Source: Azadirachta indica
Taxonomy: Eukaryota > Streptophyta > Magnoliopsida > Sapindales > Meliaceae
Assembly: GCA_022749755.1 (NCBI GenBank)
Contig: CM040452.1
Coordinates: forward strand, 20,540,350-20,604,349
DNA: 64,000 nucleotides
Direction: 5' to 3'
Under the pieces are notes generated by a model. That model worked only from the letters and a program-made list of their open reading frames with translations. It was not told the DNA's origin and did no database searches. Made by a program: the position numbers and the translations under genes. Below are positions 49,786-61,739 of this stretch, piece by piece (position 1 is the first letter of the stretch; every line of letters begins with the position of its first letter).

Positions 49786-50159
49786 AAGCAATTTTATTAG
49801 TTTGCTTTGTTCCTGTTATATTTATACCATAAGCACCCTTGGTTAAGAAGTACTTTTCTTGGTTTCCTGCATTTGTGGATCTGGAAAAAAAATAAGTGTC
49901 CACAAATTTGAATTTGACATGAAAAAGACAACAAATTGGTCCATTCAATCTCATTTCATAGTGTAATGAAAAGTTATTAATACATAGAAGATGGTAATGA
50001 GAAGGTATTAATATATAGAAGATGGTATATATATGCCCTTGAAAAACTGGCCAGAGCAAATGCCTTTGAGCAAACATCCAATTCCACAAACGGATGTGTG
50101 AAAAAAAAAAAAAGAAACCCACTAACGCAAATAAATACAATTCACTCCTTGTGGAACAA

Positions 50160-50370
50160 GGATGCTACACAATCCATCAATAAGGCAATTAAAGACTGAT
50201 GTCAAGCATAATCCTGCAGTTCTCTGGATAATAAAATAGTTCCAATCCTTAAGAAGACGATCATTCTTACAAGGTCAATATAACTGTTGGCCTAATTCCT
50301 TACAAAACCATTTCTGTGGACAGACTCATAGCATCCTCTACCTTCTCCATTGGCCAGGCTGTTGAAAATG
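50160..50370 (-). pseudogene. PPR gene relic, fragment 1
   Basis: About 200 bases resemble parts of the intact PPR gene: 'ACACAATCCATCAATAAGGC' and 'GCAGTTCTCT' against 54095-54160, then 'GGCCTAATTCCTT' and 'AGACTCATAGCATCCTCTAC' against 54345-54400. The parts lie in the same order and orientation with a deletion between them. No reading frame remains. Confidence 0.7.
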
Positions 50371-50439
50371 GTAGCCATGCTAATTGACATTCATCATGTA
50401 ATTGCCTCGTAGAATGTTTGACAGGAAATTAAGGAAGAA

Positions 50440-51250
50440 AATTCAGATTTTGAAGATATTTTTCATCCTTTGCAGGTAATTCTGCAACTATGGACAATGC
50501 AGATTCATTTGGCATCACATTTCTCCCCACCATTTTGTGAAGAAGTTCAATGACCTTTTGCGTATCATTATTTTCAATAAACCACGCCTAAGTGTGTCAA
50601 ATGTGACAACATTTGAGGCACAACCAATTTTATTTCCCTGCTTTACACTATCCGCCAATAAGGCAGCTTAACATTTTGATGTTCATCTCAAACTTGCAGT
50701 TATCTAAATTATAAAATAGTTCCACTGCCTTTGAAAGATAACCATTCTTACAAAGACCATCGATTGAAATACCGTCTGTCCATGAATCAGTTAAACTTTA
50801 TTAAGTTTCATCTCATCAAACAGCTTTTGCGCATCTCCAATCTTACCTGCCTGAAGAAGGCCAGTTAACAAGGTACCATGTATATGTCAATTATTGGCCT
50901 AATTCCTTTTGATGATCCCATTTCTTCCCTATATAAACTACTAGGTTCCTCTACTATTCCCATTTTGCAACACCGGTTGATAAAATACTATAGATAGAAA
51001 CAGTAGGTCTACAACCCTTACTCGCCATTGAAACAAAGAGCTCCCTGGCATCATCAATTCTACCTAGCAAGCACAAACCATCCAACAACATGGTATAAGT
51101 AATTGTATCAGGATTCACACTTCTTTGTATCATCATTTCTAACAATACATTTGCTTTTTCTATCTTCCTTTTCTTGCAAAAGTTCATCAATCAGCACATT
51201 TAATGTCACCACACTGGGCTGCACACCTTGATCTAAGTTCACGAAACATC
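50440..51250 (-). pseudogene. PPR gene relic, fragment 2
   Basis: It aligns with the last third of the PPR gene at 53707-55659 in the same orientation. 51190-50954 is still open (78 codons) and covers a motif pair reading DTITYTMLLDGLCLLGRIDD. 50700-50850 matches the FYSLENC and KLFDEMKL regions, and 50440-50600 matches the C-terminal motif and tail. Internal deletions, stops and lost repeats exclude function. It is a decayed tandem or dispersed duplicate. Confidence 0.82.
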
Positions 51251-53706
51251 AATGCTTTGTTACAGTTCTCCATTTGTTTTTTTTTTCCCCCTTTTCTTCT
51301 AACATCAATTGCAACTTTTCTAAATTAGATCGACTGATAGCATTTGTGTCCCTGAACTTTAGGGGCATAATAGATTAGGACATCCTTTTCTCAAATTGAG
51401 CAATTTAGTCCCTTTCTTAGTTTCTTTTAATTTTTGACTCTGTTTTTCACATCATACTATTGTCAAGAACTAAAAGGTTAAACTTGAGAAAATCATATCC
51501 CAATTTTATTATTACTCAGACATTTAGGAATAAAAATGTTGATTAACCCAAAATTAAGTTCTATTACATTACAACTTAATATTATGTTGAACGAAAATAA
51601 TCTCAAACAAAGCAATTTAGTAAAGAAAAAATCTATGATATATTTTTTTTAAGGTTGATATTTTATTTATCTTTATAAATTATATTTTTGCAATCAATTT
51701 TTCTGTCTAACTAAAGATAATATTTTAAACCCAAATTCAAAAAAACTACGAATTAATTGCTTCTTAAGTAAGAATTTTGCAGTGACTTTTAAAATTTTTT
51801 AGACATTTCCATAATTATTTTTCCATAAATAAATATAAAGGTGTGCATACACCATCTTTAATGTGAAAAAAAAGTCTCAAAACTCATTTTTATTTATGTT
51901 ATAAGAAAAAAGAGTTACAATTAAAAAAATATTTTATCACTATAAGTATCAATAAATTTTTTTTGAGGATCAATATAAGTATAAATATAGCATGTGAATA
52001 CCGTTGTTATAATTATTTTCAAAGCAATTTGAGTTAATTGCCACTAAATAAAAATCTTAAAATTTATTTTCATTTGCTAACTTTGTATAAAGTGATTCGT
52101 ATTTGTAAACTTGCATCTTTACTAATTTTTTGGTACAACAAAATATATTTACATAATAAAGTAATTATGTTCATTTCTTCAATTTCGCTTATTGGCCGAA
52201 AATAAAATGATTGAAACTATTCATGTGCCATACTTTACTTTAATACTAATATCAAATTTTAAAAATTACATTATATTTCATTAGTAATATCCATTTCAAT
52301 TTGTGTACAAAAAAAGCCTTTTACCACTTTACAACTACTTATGTTCTCCTTTAATGAGACAGACAATGAAACAATTCACCAAGAATTGTGATGCTTTATA
52401 TCTAATTTTAATCTCTTACATAACCATATTACAATCAATATTTTGTGTTGAAACCTGTACATGTATGTCTCAATCATTTCAAATCAATAAAAGGTCTTTA
52501 TAAAGAGTGTAATAAGTTCAATGGTCATACCTGTGCCAGAACTAGAACCAAAGCAACAAATGTAATGTCCGGTGTTAGATTCCTCTGCAGCAATTCATCT
52601 CAAACAAATCTACCGGTGTTAATTAAAATAGATGCATGCACGCACAGGTTTGCATGTCCATCAGACGCATAATCTATCTATTATTTTGTTTAATCTGCAT
52701 GTCAATCAGATTACATAGAACAGTCTTATCATTACAGTATTCTTGACAAGTTCAAACATTTAAAAGGAGTAAAATTAATCCACAGAAACATAAAGAATCA
52801 AGTCAACTTTTGAACAAAATATGTTAACACAACTTTCGGCAATTAGTTATTGCTTATAAAATAATATGTTCAACAAATTTAAGAATCTTCTTTCTTAGTA
52901 CTTTTGCATCGTGAAAGCATGCTTGGAGTGTTTATCTTGTACAGAACTGTAAAATGTGTAAAATGACAATAATTGAGCCAAGTTCTGAAGTTACCACAGA
53001 GAAAGCAAAAGCTTTCAGTAGCTGTGTCAAGACCTGGTATTCTTCTCGTTAAATGAAAAAGAAATCCCCATATATTCTATCCTAGTTCTTCTAGGATTCC
53101 ATTTCCGTCACTGACTTGATTCCTTCAATATGCAGTAGCCCTGCAGAATCACAAATTGGTTATTCTTAACAGAACATAAATATTTAAGTCGTTCCAGTAA
53201 CACAATGTTTGCATTTATTTTGTCATATTGTAATTTTCATATTTCTCTTCGTAACTAACGCAATGAGTGGGTATTTTACCAAATGATTAAAATCTTCACA
53301 TGTTGGGAACAAGTTACAATGTATAAATATTCATTATGGGTATGCTTGCTGTTACAAGTCAGCATAAGATCAATGTGGACAGAGACTTACAGTCAAATCA
53401 TTAGATCAGAATACATGATTGCTATGAAATACTGGAACACTGAATGCCTGAAAACCATCACCAGCAGACACAACAGAATATACTTACCAATCAAATTTTA
53501 TGACCAAAAGAAGAAACATGGCAAGTATCTGTACGTGTAACATGGCAACCACTAGTGATTTTCAGTAAACTTATCGATTCCAGGAAGTAGTACATGAATT
53601 GCAACAAATATCCAGATAATTTACTCCATCCCATCAGGTTGCTAGCTCCAACCAACCTCGAAGAGGCTCGGCACATTGGCTGCAAAAGAAGTTTCATAGG
53701 TAATGT
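51251..53706. other. Intergenic DNA and probable 3' UTR of the PPR gene
   Basis: No supported gene. Short frames at 52303-52672 and 53283-53540 lack any recognisable feature. 'TTTGTGTCCCTGAACTTTAG' at about 51340 is similar to 'CGGATCCCTGAACTTTTTAC' at about 55723, a short repeat on both sides of the PPR locus. The less AT-rich parts at about 52950-53160 and 53460-53706 could be untranslated exons of the PPR transcript, which cannot be settled from sequence. Confidence 0.45.
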
Positions 53707-55659
53707 TCAATGTCTCATAGAACCTTTGCCAGCAAATGAAAGAAGCAAGTTCTGACGTTGATGATATTTTTCATCCATTGGTAGTAATTTTATAACTATG
53801 GACAATGTGGATGAATCTGGAATCACATTCCTCTCGGCCATTTTGTGAAGAAGTTCAACCACTTTCTCAGTATCATTATTTTTCAAGAAACCGCGCATAA
53901 GTGTGTTAAATGTAACAACATCTGGAGCACAACCCATTTTGTCCATATCTAATAACATCTCATTTGCCTTTTCCAGCTGTCCGTTTTTACAAAGCCCATT
54001 GATCATGATGCTAAATGTTACTACATCTGGCACCAAGTGATAATCCGGCAGTTTCTGAAATAACGCCCAAGCAAATTCCAACCTCCCCGCTTTACATAAT
54101 CCATCAATAAGGCAACTAAAGATTTCGATGTTTAGCTGAAACTTGCAGTTCTCTAAACTATAAAACAGGTCCAATGCCTCTGAAAGATAACCATTCTTAC
54201 AAAGACCATCAATAAGAGCACTATATGTCCTTAAATTGGGAACAACTTTATAAAGTTTCATCTCATCAAAGAGCTTGTGTGCATCTCCCACCTTACTAGC
54301 TTGAAGAAGGCCAATTAACAAGGTGTTATATGTAATAACATTTGGTCTAATTCCTTTTGATATCATTTCTGCATAAAGACTCATAGCTTCCTCTACTTGT
54401 CTCTCTTTGCAATACCCATTGATCAAAATACTGTAACAAACAACATCATGTCTGCAACCATTATTATTCATTGAAACAAAGAGCTTCCTTGCATCATCAA
54501 TTCTACCAACCAAGCAAAACCCATCCAATAATATGCTATAAATAATTTTATCAGGACTCACACCTATTTGAATCATGAGTTTTAATAATCTATTTGCTTC
54601 ATCTATCTTCCCATTCTTGCAAAGTTCACCTATTATCACGCTGAAAGTCACCGCATTGGGCCGTATACCTTGATCTAACATCTCCATAAATAAACCTTTA
54701 GCTTCAACCCAATCACCAAGACAACATAAACCGTGAATTAAAGAGCTGTAAACAACCACATTTGGATTAATCTTCCCACTCCTCATTTCCAAAAGTAATG
54801 CTTTCGCCGCATCTACAAACCCATTTTTACAAAGACCATCGATCACAGCGCCATAAACAACCACATCTGGTTTAATCCCCGAACTCTTCATTTCCAAAAA
54901 CAGTTCCTTTGCCTTGTCTATGAACCCATGCTTACAAAGGCCATCTATGATAATACCATAAGTAAAACCATTAGGCTTACAAATAACACCAAATTCATCA
55001 TTTCCATTAACCATTTCTTCGTGAAACTTAAGAGCAAGACTCATATTACCTGCCCGACACAAACCATTAATCAAAGTCCCATACGAAATCACATTAGGCC
55101 TACAACCAAAAGCAACCATTTTCCTGAACAGCTTAGCTGCTTCTAAAACTCTTCCCTCCCTACAAAAACCTTTAATCAAAGCAGTAAAAGTCGCAGCATC
55201 CGGGCTAAAACCCCTCCTCAACATGGTCCCAAAAACCACAAAACCATCAGAAACCTTACTTATATTGCAAAAGCAATCAAGCAGAATGTTTAAAGTAATA
55301 AAATCTGGCACCAATCCAGTTGATTTCAGTCTCTTGAAAAGCAAAACAACAGTATCATAATGTTTTTTCTTAGCAATAGCAGAAAAAAAAAGGTTGAACG
55401 ATAAAATTGAAGGAGTGGGTTGGGTAAGAATCATGTAATCAAAAAATACAAGCGCTTCATTCAAAGTGAAGTTACCTGATTTACAGTTCTCTTTGAGGAA
55501 TTTTTCAACTAGAGTTTGGTTCTTGGGTTTTTTAAACAACGATGCAAGTTTAATTCTTGAACTTAGAGTTGTTAAATAACGCGAGCGAGTGAATGAAGAT
55601 AGAAGCTTACAGTTTGAAGCTGTTTCTGAACAAGACGGTAGCGAAATTCTGGGAACCAT
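53707..55659 (-). CDS. P-class pentatricopeptide repeat protein, restorer-of-fertility-like (RFL)
   Basis: A single intronless frame of 650 residues starting at MVPRISLPSC. The N-terminus is rich in Ser, Arg and Lys with few acids (SSFTRSRYLTTLSSRIK), as in mitochondrial presequences. From about residue 97 there are 15 PPR motifs in tandem, almost all 35 residues, plus a partial sixteenth; typical ones read VVVYGAVIDGLCKNGFVD and VITYNTLL. One motif (near EMVNGNDEFG) has 6 extra residues. P-class PPRs bind organelle RNA one base per repeat. The highly regular 35-residue motifs with GLCK loops are those of the RFL subgroup, whose members process mitochondrial transcripts and include cytoplasmic male-sterility restorers. 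There is no E, DYW or SMR domain. Relics at 50160-51250 show local duplication. The RNA target is unknown. Confidence 0.93.
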   Translation of the reverse strand: MVPRISLPSCSETASNCKLLSSFTRSRYLTTLSSRIKLASLFKKPKNQTLVEKFLKENCKSGNFTLNEALVFFDYMILTQPTPSILSFNLFFSAIAKKKHYDTVVLLFKRLKSTGLVPDFITLNILLDCFCNISKVSDGFVVFGTMLRRGFSPDAATFTALIKGFCREGRVLEAAKLFRKMVAFGCRPNVISYGTLINGLCRAGNMSLALKFHEEMVNGNDEFGVICKPNGFTYGIIIDGLCKHGFIDKAKELFLEMKSSGIKPDVVVYGAVIDGLCKNGFVDAAKALLLEMRSGKINPNVVVYSSLIHGLCCLGDWVEAKGLFMEMLDQGIRPNAVTFSVIIGELCKNGKIDEANRLLKLMIQIGVSPDKIIYSILLDGFCLVGRIDDARKLFVSMNNNGCRHDVVCYSILINGYCKERQVEEAMSLYAEMISKGIRPNVITYNTLLIGLLQASKVGDAHKLFDEMKLYKVVPNLRTYSALIDGLCKNGYLSEALDLFYSLENCKFQLNIEIFSCLIDGLCKAGRLEFAWALFQKLPDYHLVPDVVTFSIMINGLCKNGQLEKANEMLLDMDKMGCAPDVVTFNTLMRGFLKNNDTEKVVELLHKMAERNVIPDSSTLSIVIKLLPMDEKYHQRQNLLLSFAGKGSMRH

Positions 55660-57169
55660 TGTAGAGCCTTCTCCTTTCCCTAGGTCGAAGACCGATTATG
55701 CCTTTGGAAACTGGGTAAAATTCGGATCCCTGAACTTTTTACATTTTCACAAATAAGAACTGATCTTGTCCATGTCTATCATGCAGGTACTTGACTCTTA
55801 ATTGCAATTTTGTAAATGACTAAAATACTATAAAAGTTTATATACCCTTAACTATAATTAAAATTTTATATTCTTATTATCAGAGTTCAAAAAGCTTGAG
55901 AACCTAGATGATATTATTATTCTCTTAAGAAAACTAAGCGAATCAAAATGAATGAGGAGTATTAAAGTCTTTTTCCTTTTATGTTAGGTTTATATTTTAT
56001 TTATTATAAGAATTTGAAGAAAATAAATGAGTAAAAAAATAATAAAAATGGTATAACAGAGAGCTGTCTTGATTTTTTTTAAATTTATTAATTAATATTC
56101 ACAAGATATTATTAGTTAGACTAATATAAAAAGAATAATAATATCTTTATTTCTTAACTTTTTGTTTTAGACAAAAAAATTTATCTATTAAAATAGTAAT
56201 ATACTTTTAGTTTTTTTTCTAACTTTCTTACATATTGTGAAACTAAGATTATCACAACTCAGATATTATAATAAAAATAAGTTGACTGTTTTCACACCAT
56301 CACAAATTTATTTGATCCAAATAAAAGAATTTTTTATGTGCAATAATATAAATAAGTAGGGACCTAGCTGTTATTGTTCCCAAAACAATGTCACCCACTC
56401 GAACTTGACGGTTTCGTTATGTTTTTATGTACATTCAACAAGAAGTATAAGTTTGCCCAAAAAGATAAAATATATTAATATTTTTCATTTCTCTTTACGC
56501 ATTAGAGTTTTAAGATTATATTTATTTTATTTAATTGCAAAATCTCAATATTATGGAAACTTTGCTATCAAACTGAATTGTGTAATGACTCATGGGAGCA
56601 CATATGCGAACCAAATATTAAAAGGTAGTTTGGAAACAGCAAATAACGTATTTCCGAATCTCTTCATTTTAATTTTCCTGCACAACCAAAGATGATAAGA
56701 CTGACACAGAATGTTGTGCTTTTTGTCCCTGAGCCTCAAGCTCACCTCCTTGTTTTGAACCAAGCAAGCACCGAGTTCAACCAACACGAACTCAGTTCTG
56801 TATGTAGGGAGAAACCACAGCTTTTTCTCCTTAAAAATAATTAGAAACGACAACTTCCTTACATTTAAGCCAAATAAATTCAATCTTTTTCAAAGAGAAA
56901 TCACAGATACAACAAATATAGCAACGGGTTTCCTACAAAGTAACTCTTCTGTTACAAAACACCAGACCTCAGCAGGAGACTAGTGAGAACAATTTCAAAT
57001 CTCTCTACAAGCAAAATATGAATATGAACATGAACAACAGGTATTAGTTCGGCAGCAGTCAGGGCAGGAAACTTCAACCCCACAGGATGAAACACTTGAA
57101 AGTACGGCAATCAGGGGAGAAAAAGAGGACTTGCTCACTGTATCTCAAGATGGAGTTCTGCTTTTGAAT
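55660..57169. other. Intergenic DNA between PPR and RPL13 (tail to head)
   Basis: 55660-55700 is the PPR 5' leader and the remainder up to about 56650 is AT-rich with no gene. About 56700-57169 is less AT-rich and is most likely 3' UTR of the RPL13 gene on the - strand. The open frames at 56405-56883 have no recognisable features. Confidence 0.5.
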
Positions 57170-58758
57170 CTATCGCTGTTTCTGTATTCTCTTGTCCCTT
57201 ATGGGCAGCTCAATCGGCTGCTGGGCCTCGTGAGGATGATTTGGGCCCTTGTAGACCTTTAGATGGGTGAACAGTGTTCTGCCAAGCTGTATGAAACAAC
57301 TCGCAAATTCAGGCATACTCATTACACAGGAAAAAAAATAATAAATGCTCATTTATTTGTTTGTTAAAGGTGTTAAATGGTTGAAAAACAGAACGAGAAT
57401 ATTATTGGCTGGTAAGCAAATACAAAAGCAGCGAAAAGAAAATCCTTGGTCAAGTAAAGTTAGACACAATATACTTCAAAATAAAATGCAGATAACATAA
57501 CCACGAAATCAATTAAATGTTGACTTATTAATTATATAGCAATGCAATATTTCTTCAAGCTTCTGTCAATCACATTCACTTTCCATATATACCAGCACAT
57601 AGTTCTTCATGATCAATGTCAGTAGCAACAACACTGATAGTTGGAGCATGCACACCCAACAGAACATAATTTCAAATCGTTAGAACATAGCAAAGCTAAA
57701 AATTATTGCCAAGCCATTTTTATCCTTCTCACATCAACCAGTAAGCCATAAAAGTACCATGTGAAGATCTTGCAGCTAGAACAAAAATGACGGTAAAAAG
57801 AAAAAAATTAGTTCAGGTAGTTTCTGGTTGACTAGCTCTATCTGTCTTTTATTTAACAACCATGTAATAAAGAATGAGGAAATATTAGAATCATAAAGAA
57901 ACATGCACAAACTGAGTATTAAAGCAGAGAACTCACTCTCCCTTTGGGGAGCATTCCACGAACAGCATGCTCAATAATTCTTTCAGGAATTCTCTGCTGT
58001 AGCTGGTCAAATGTTTCCACTTTCATACCACCAGGTCTTCCCGAATGCCTCCTGTAGAGCTTTTGTGTCCTCTTCTTCCCAGATACAACAACTTTTTCAG
58101 CATTCACCTTTTGTGTTCAAGTACAACGAAAACCAGTTAGGTAATGCTCAACAATACATGACTTAAGCCAAGTAAGAAGCACATTATGACCATCAACAAA
58201 TTATGAAAAACTAGAGAGGCTTCCACTAAAGCTGTCGCCAGAGCAATTGTGCCAGAACATGACAATTGCATTGCGAAAAAATACAAAGAACAAATAATCA
58301 ATACATACATTGAAGCTTATACTAGATTATGAGTTTGCATATATCCAGATTACGAAGTTTGTCATAAATTTTCATTCAATTAAAAGAAAATATTACGCAT
58401 ATGCCATTATGGTGTTGGCTACCATTAGATTTCTTCGCACGTTAGATAAAAGGATTTCAGGACATGAAAGACTACTATTGGATTCCAATGTGCAAACTTG
58501 GGTCTAAAAGACAGGTACAACACCCAACAACATAGAATAGCATCAGAAATTACTTCTATTACTTTTGGGCAATAAGGAGCTTCCAAAGATTTTAAGGTAT
58601 TATTTTGCAAAGCTAGTCAGAATTACCAGCAACGCAAAGTACCATCTACCAAGAGCTCTTTCCAGGCCTCCCCAATCAGACAAAAATAGGGTTTAAAGTA
58701 ACCAAGTTAAAGCAGCATTTATGTCATTTCATTTCAGCTTAACTCCTAAACCACTATA

Positions 58759-58795
<37 letters not shown>

Positions 58796-60485
58796 ATAAC
58801 TTGTGATAAAGCTGTTTGACCTAAAAGATATATCAAGAACTTTCCACTAAAACTGTTGATTTTTCATCATAAGCATAGACTTAAAGATTAAAAATCGTGA
58901 GATTCATTAAGCTTTTTGATTTAGTCTTGGCTTTTGGTTTGGCAACAATTTTTATTGTATTTACATAGGCTGGGTTGACAAAAAAGGGATTGTTTCGGAT
59001 GTCCCTCCAGATTGTTGGTCTACCTTGTCTTTTTCTGGTTTCTTACCAAAAACAAAGAAAAAAGAAAAAAAAAAAAGATGATTTGTGAAGCTATCTCAAG
59101 CTGATGCCATTACCAAAGTACCAAAGTAACAACTTAACCTCAGACTAAACCAACAAAAACTAGGACACTTTTTGCAAAATGAAATACACTGGAACCACAA
59201 TTTTCTTAATGCATTCAGAATTCATCACCATTGTAATTGGACAAAAGAAAATTACATGAGTATACATGAAAGCCACATACCACAATCACATATGCTCCCA
59301 TGTCCACACTAGGAGTGTACGTAGCCAGATTCTTTCCACGAATATGAATGGCAATGGTTGATGCGAGTCTTCCAAGTATTTTATCTGTTGCATCAACAAC
59401 ATACCATGTTTTGTCTGAATGTCGGTGATCAGCAGCTTTTGGATACCATGTATTATTCCAAATGTCCTACAAAACATAAAAGAATAAGAACGTAATTAAA
59501 GAAAGCCAGGAGAAGAAAACGAAAACATAATAAACTATTTATGAGTGACGGGAAGCAGTGCATTGGAACTGGCACAAATCTTGGATCAACATTTTGTATG
59601 AAACCCTTTAGTACAAGCCATTATTATAGTTATACGGCAATAGACAAATCAAAGAAAAGAAAATAAAACTTTTCTCTCAATAATCATGATACAGCTCTTT
59701 GTTTCCAAAAACCAATTTGGATGAGTGTAAAACAAATCTTTCCAATACAATTCTAGGAACTAGTTTAGACTCTGAATGCCAAAAAGGAGACATTTTCGTG
59801 TTCTATGCAAGAGTTTAACCACAGTATGCATAGCTCTCAACCCTAGCTTTTGAATACCGTTGTCAATCCATGAACTAACAACCCCTTCAAATTCAACGTT
59901 AACTAACAGCATGAACCTTCAAAAAGAAAAAAGGACAAGTCAATAAGTCATGAAATTTTGATTACAATCCTTCATTTTGCTTGGAAATTAAAGGAAAAGA
60001 AAGAAAAACAAAATAAACAGCGTAACATTACCTAGCAATACTGAAAACAAGGGTTTTCATTTACTTCAATTCCCAAAAACAAAAATCCACCAAAAAAAAA
60101 TCCAAAATAACAATTTCATTCAGTTGTTTGCACATTTATCAGCAAATAAACAGAGCTGAACAAAAGAGTAAGAACTTAATTTAGAGAGAGACGGGAAAAT
60201 TACTGGGCCATTGACTTCAGACTCCTCGAACATCCACCGTTGATTCTCGGGGACAACAGAGAGGTCCTGGCACCGCACCCACAAAGCCCGATTGGCATTC
60301 ACAGGCAATTTTGTTTTTACCGAAGCTTTTAATCTCGCAACAGAGAATCCAAGAAATGAGCTTGTACTAGAACTGGCAGCTGCATTCACCGTCTTCAGAG
60401 AAGGAAAAGAGGGCTTCGGCGTTGAAGATGAAGAAGAACAAGAGGATGAATAGATAACGGAAGTTGAAGCACAAAGCATTGCCAT
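57170..60485 (-). CDS. RPL13: 50S ribosomal protein L13, chloroplastic (nuclear gene)
   Basis: Four exons on the - strand: 60485-60204, 59466-59281, 58107-57937, 57286-57170, all joined in phase 0; 251 residues. The first about 50 residues are Ser/Ala-rich ([15 protein letters not shown]) and form a plastid transit peptide. The pre-core segment [14 protein letters not shown] is typical of plastid L13. The core follows: [19 protein letters not shown], then [36 protein letters not shown] and a C-terminus ending in RDKRIQKQR. The protein binds 23S rRNA early in assembly of the plastid large subunit. It is the only clear single-copy housekeeping gene here. A TA microsatellite lies in intron 2 at about 58757-58790. 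No defect is visible. Confidence 0.97.
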
Positions 60486-61739
60486 TTTTGCTTTCTCTCT
60501 TCCTGAGTTTCCTTACTATTCTTCTACTCTGGTGGTCTGTTCTGTCTCAGTTTTGATGATACAAAATTGGATAAGATGATGATGATGCTCTTTCCCTTAA
60601 TCCCTTCCTTATTCTGCGCAGAAGTAAAATATAAATTTACCACGAATTTATACACACACTTACATTTTTGGTTTAATACAAATAGTCCCTAATTATTTAA
60701 ATTTCTTATAAAACATATAATTTTTCATGTATATCAAATTGATTTCTAACCTTATTCAAATAAATAAAATACTATTTAGCAAAGTTACATAATTTGATAT
60801 TATATTGATAACTTTTATACGAGCGCTAAAGTTAAATATTATAAAATAATAGAATATTTTCAGTTGACTATTCTAAGTTTATCTATATCTCAATGTGATA
60901 TAATAAATATTCTAACTCTATATTGCAATACAAAAAGATGGCAAATATCTCATTGAACTACAAAACCTTAACGTTTGTTGGAAGCCGTCTAATAGTTCAA
61001 GGTCATAATCATCTTTTCATTGAAACCCTAATAAAATATTGACTTAAGTAAACATAATGGATGGTTGACGACAAAAAATAACTTAAAAAATTCGAAACTT
61101 TCAAAAAGTTGGATCACCAAGCACAGTGTAGAGGAGACGAAAGCGAAACATAGAAAACGCCCGCTATTTTCATTCAAAACAAAACCTTGAATCGCTCTGA
61201 AACTCCATTTCGACTGACACATCTTCATCTTCGTGGGTTTTTCCATTGTGATGCAATCTTAAGTTGGCAAAAACACACAATTTGTTGAGCTATCACTGGT
61301 TTTGAGCTTGTGAAGGTTAGAATCACTTTATTCCCTTTAGTTTCATGCATGATTATTGGAGATTTAGTACATAATTTTGCATCATTGTGATTGCATGCCT
61401 GATTATAGATTATTGAAAACCCTAGATTACTCTTAAAGTTTGTAAATGTGAATTTCTTTTAGATTTTTTGTGAATTTTGAAAATTGATGTTCAATAGTCA
61501 TTTTAATGTGTTAAATAAACATTTATTGTACAAGTCGTTGCATGCATGTGTTGAAAAATATAAACACAAACCATTAGTTAACTATTATACACAGACACAC
61601 TCTGTTTATGGCTTTAATTTAGGGCTTTTATAAATACAACGTAAATTAGTAACTTGAAAGTGTTTTTAAAGTTTTAAAGTTGTTAGTTACACTTATTTAT
61701 TAAATAACATCAAGGTTATGTAATTTTTATTTCAAGTGC
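60486..61739. other. RPL13 upstream region and left part of a Mutator-like element
   Basis: 60486-60640 should hold the RPL13 promoter and leader on the - strand; CTT/GATGATGATG repeats occur at 60576-60590. The stretch after about 61250 may already belong to the Mutator-like element, since its leader is expected here, but I could not fix its terminal inverted repeat. A 72-codon - strand frame (61246-61028) has no recognised feature. Confidence 0.4.

Noticed and set aside
49643..50140. 165-codon - strand frame overlapping the last exon of TBL gene 3
   Set aside because: Its C-terminal part is the antisense of the conserved TBL exon and the rest is AT-rich flank; no family features.
52303..52672. 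Short frames considered as a small gene or a PPR leader exon
   Set aside because: They lie downstream of the PPR stop on the opposite strand and show no family match.
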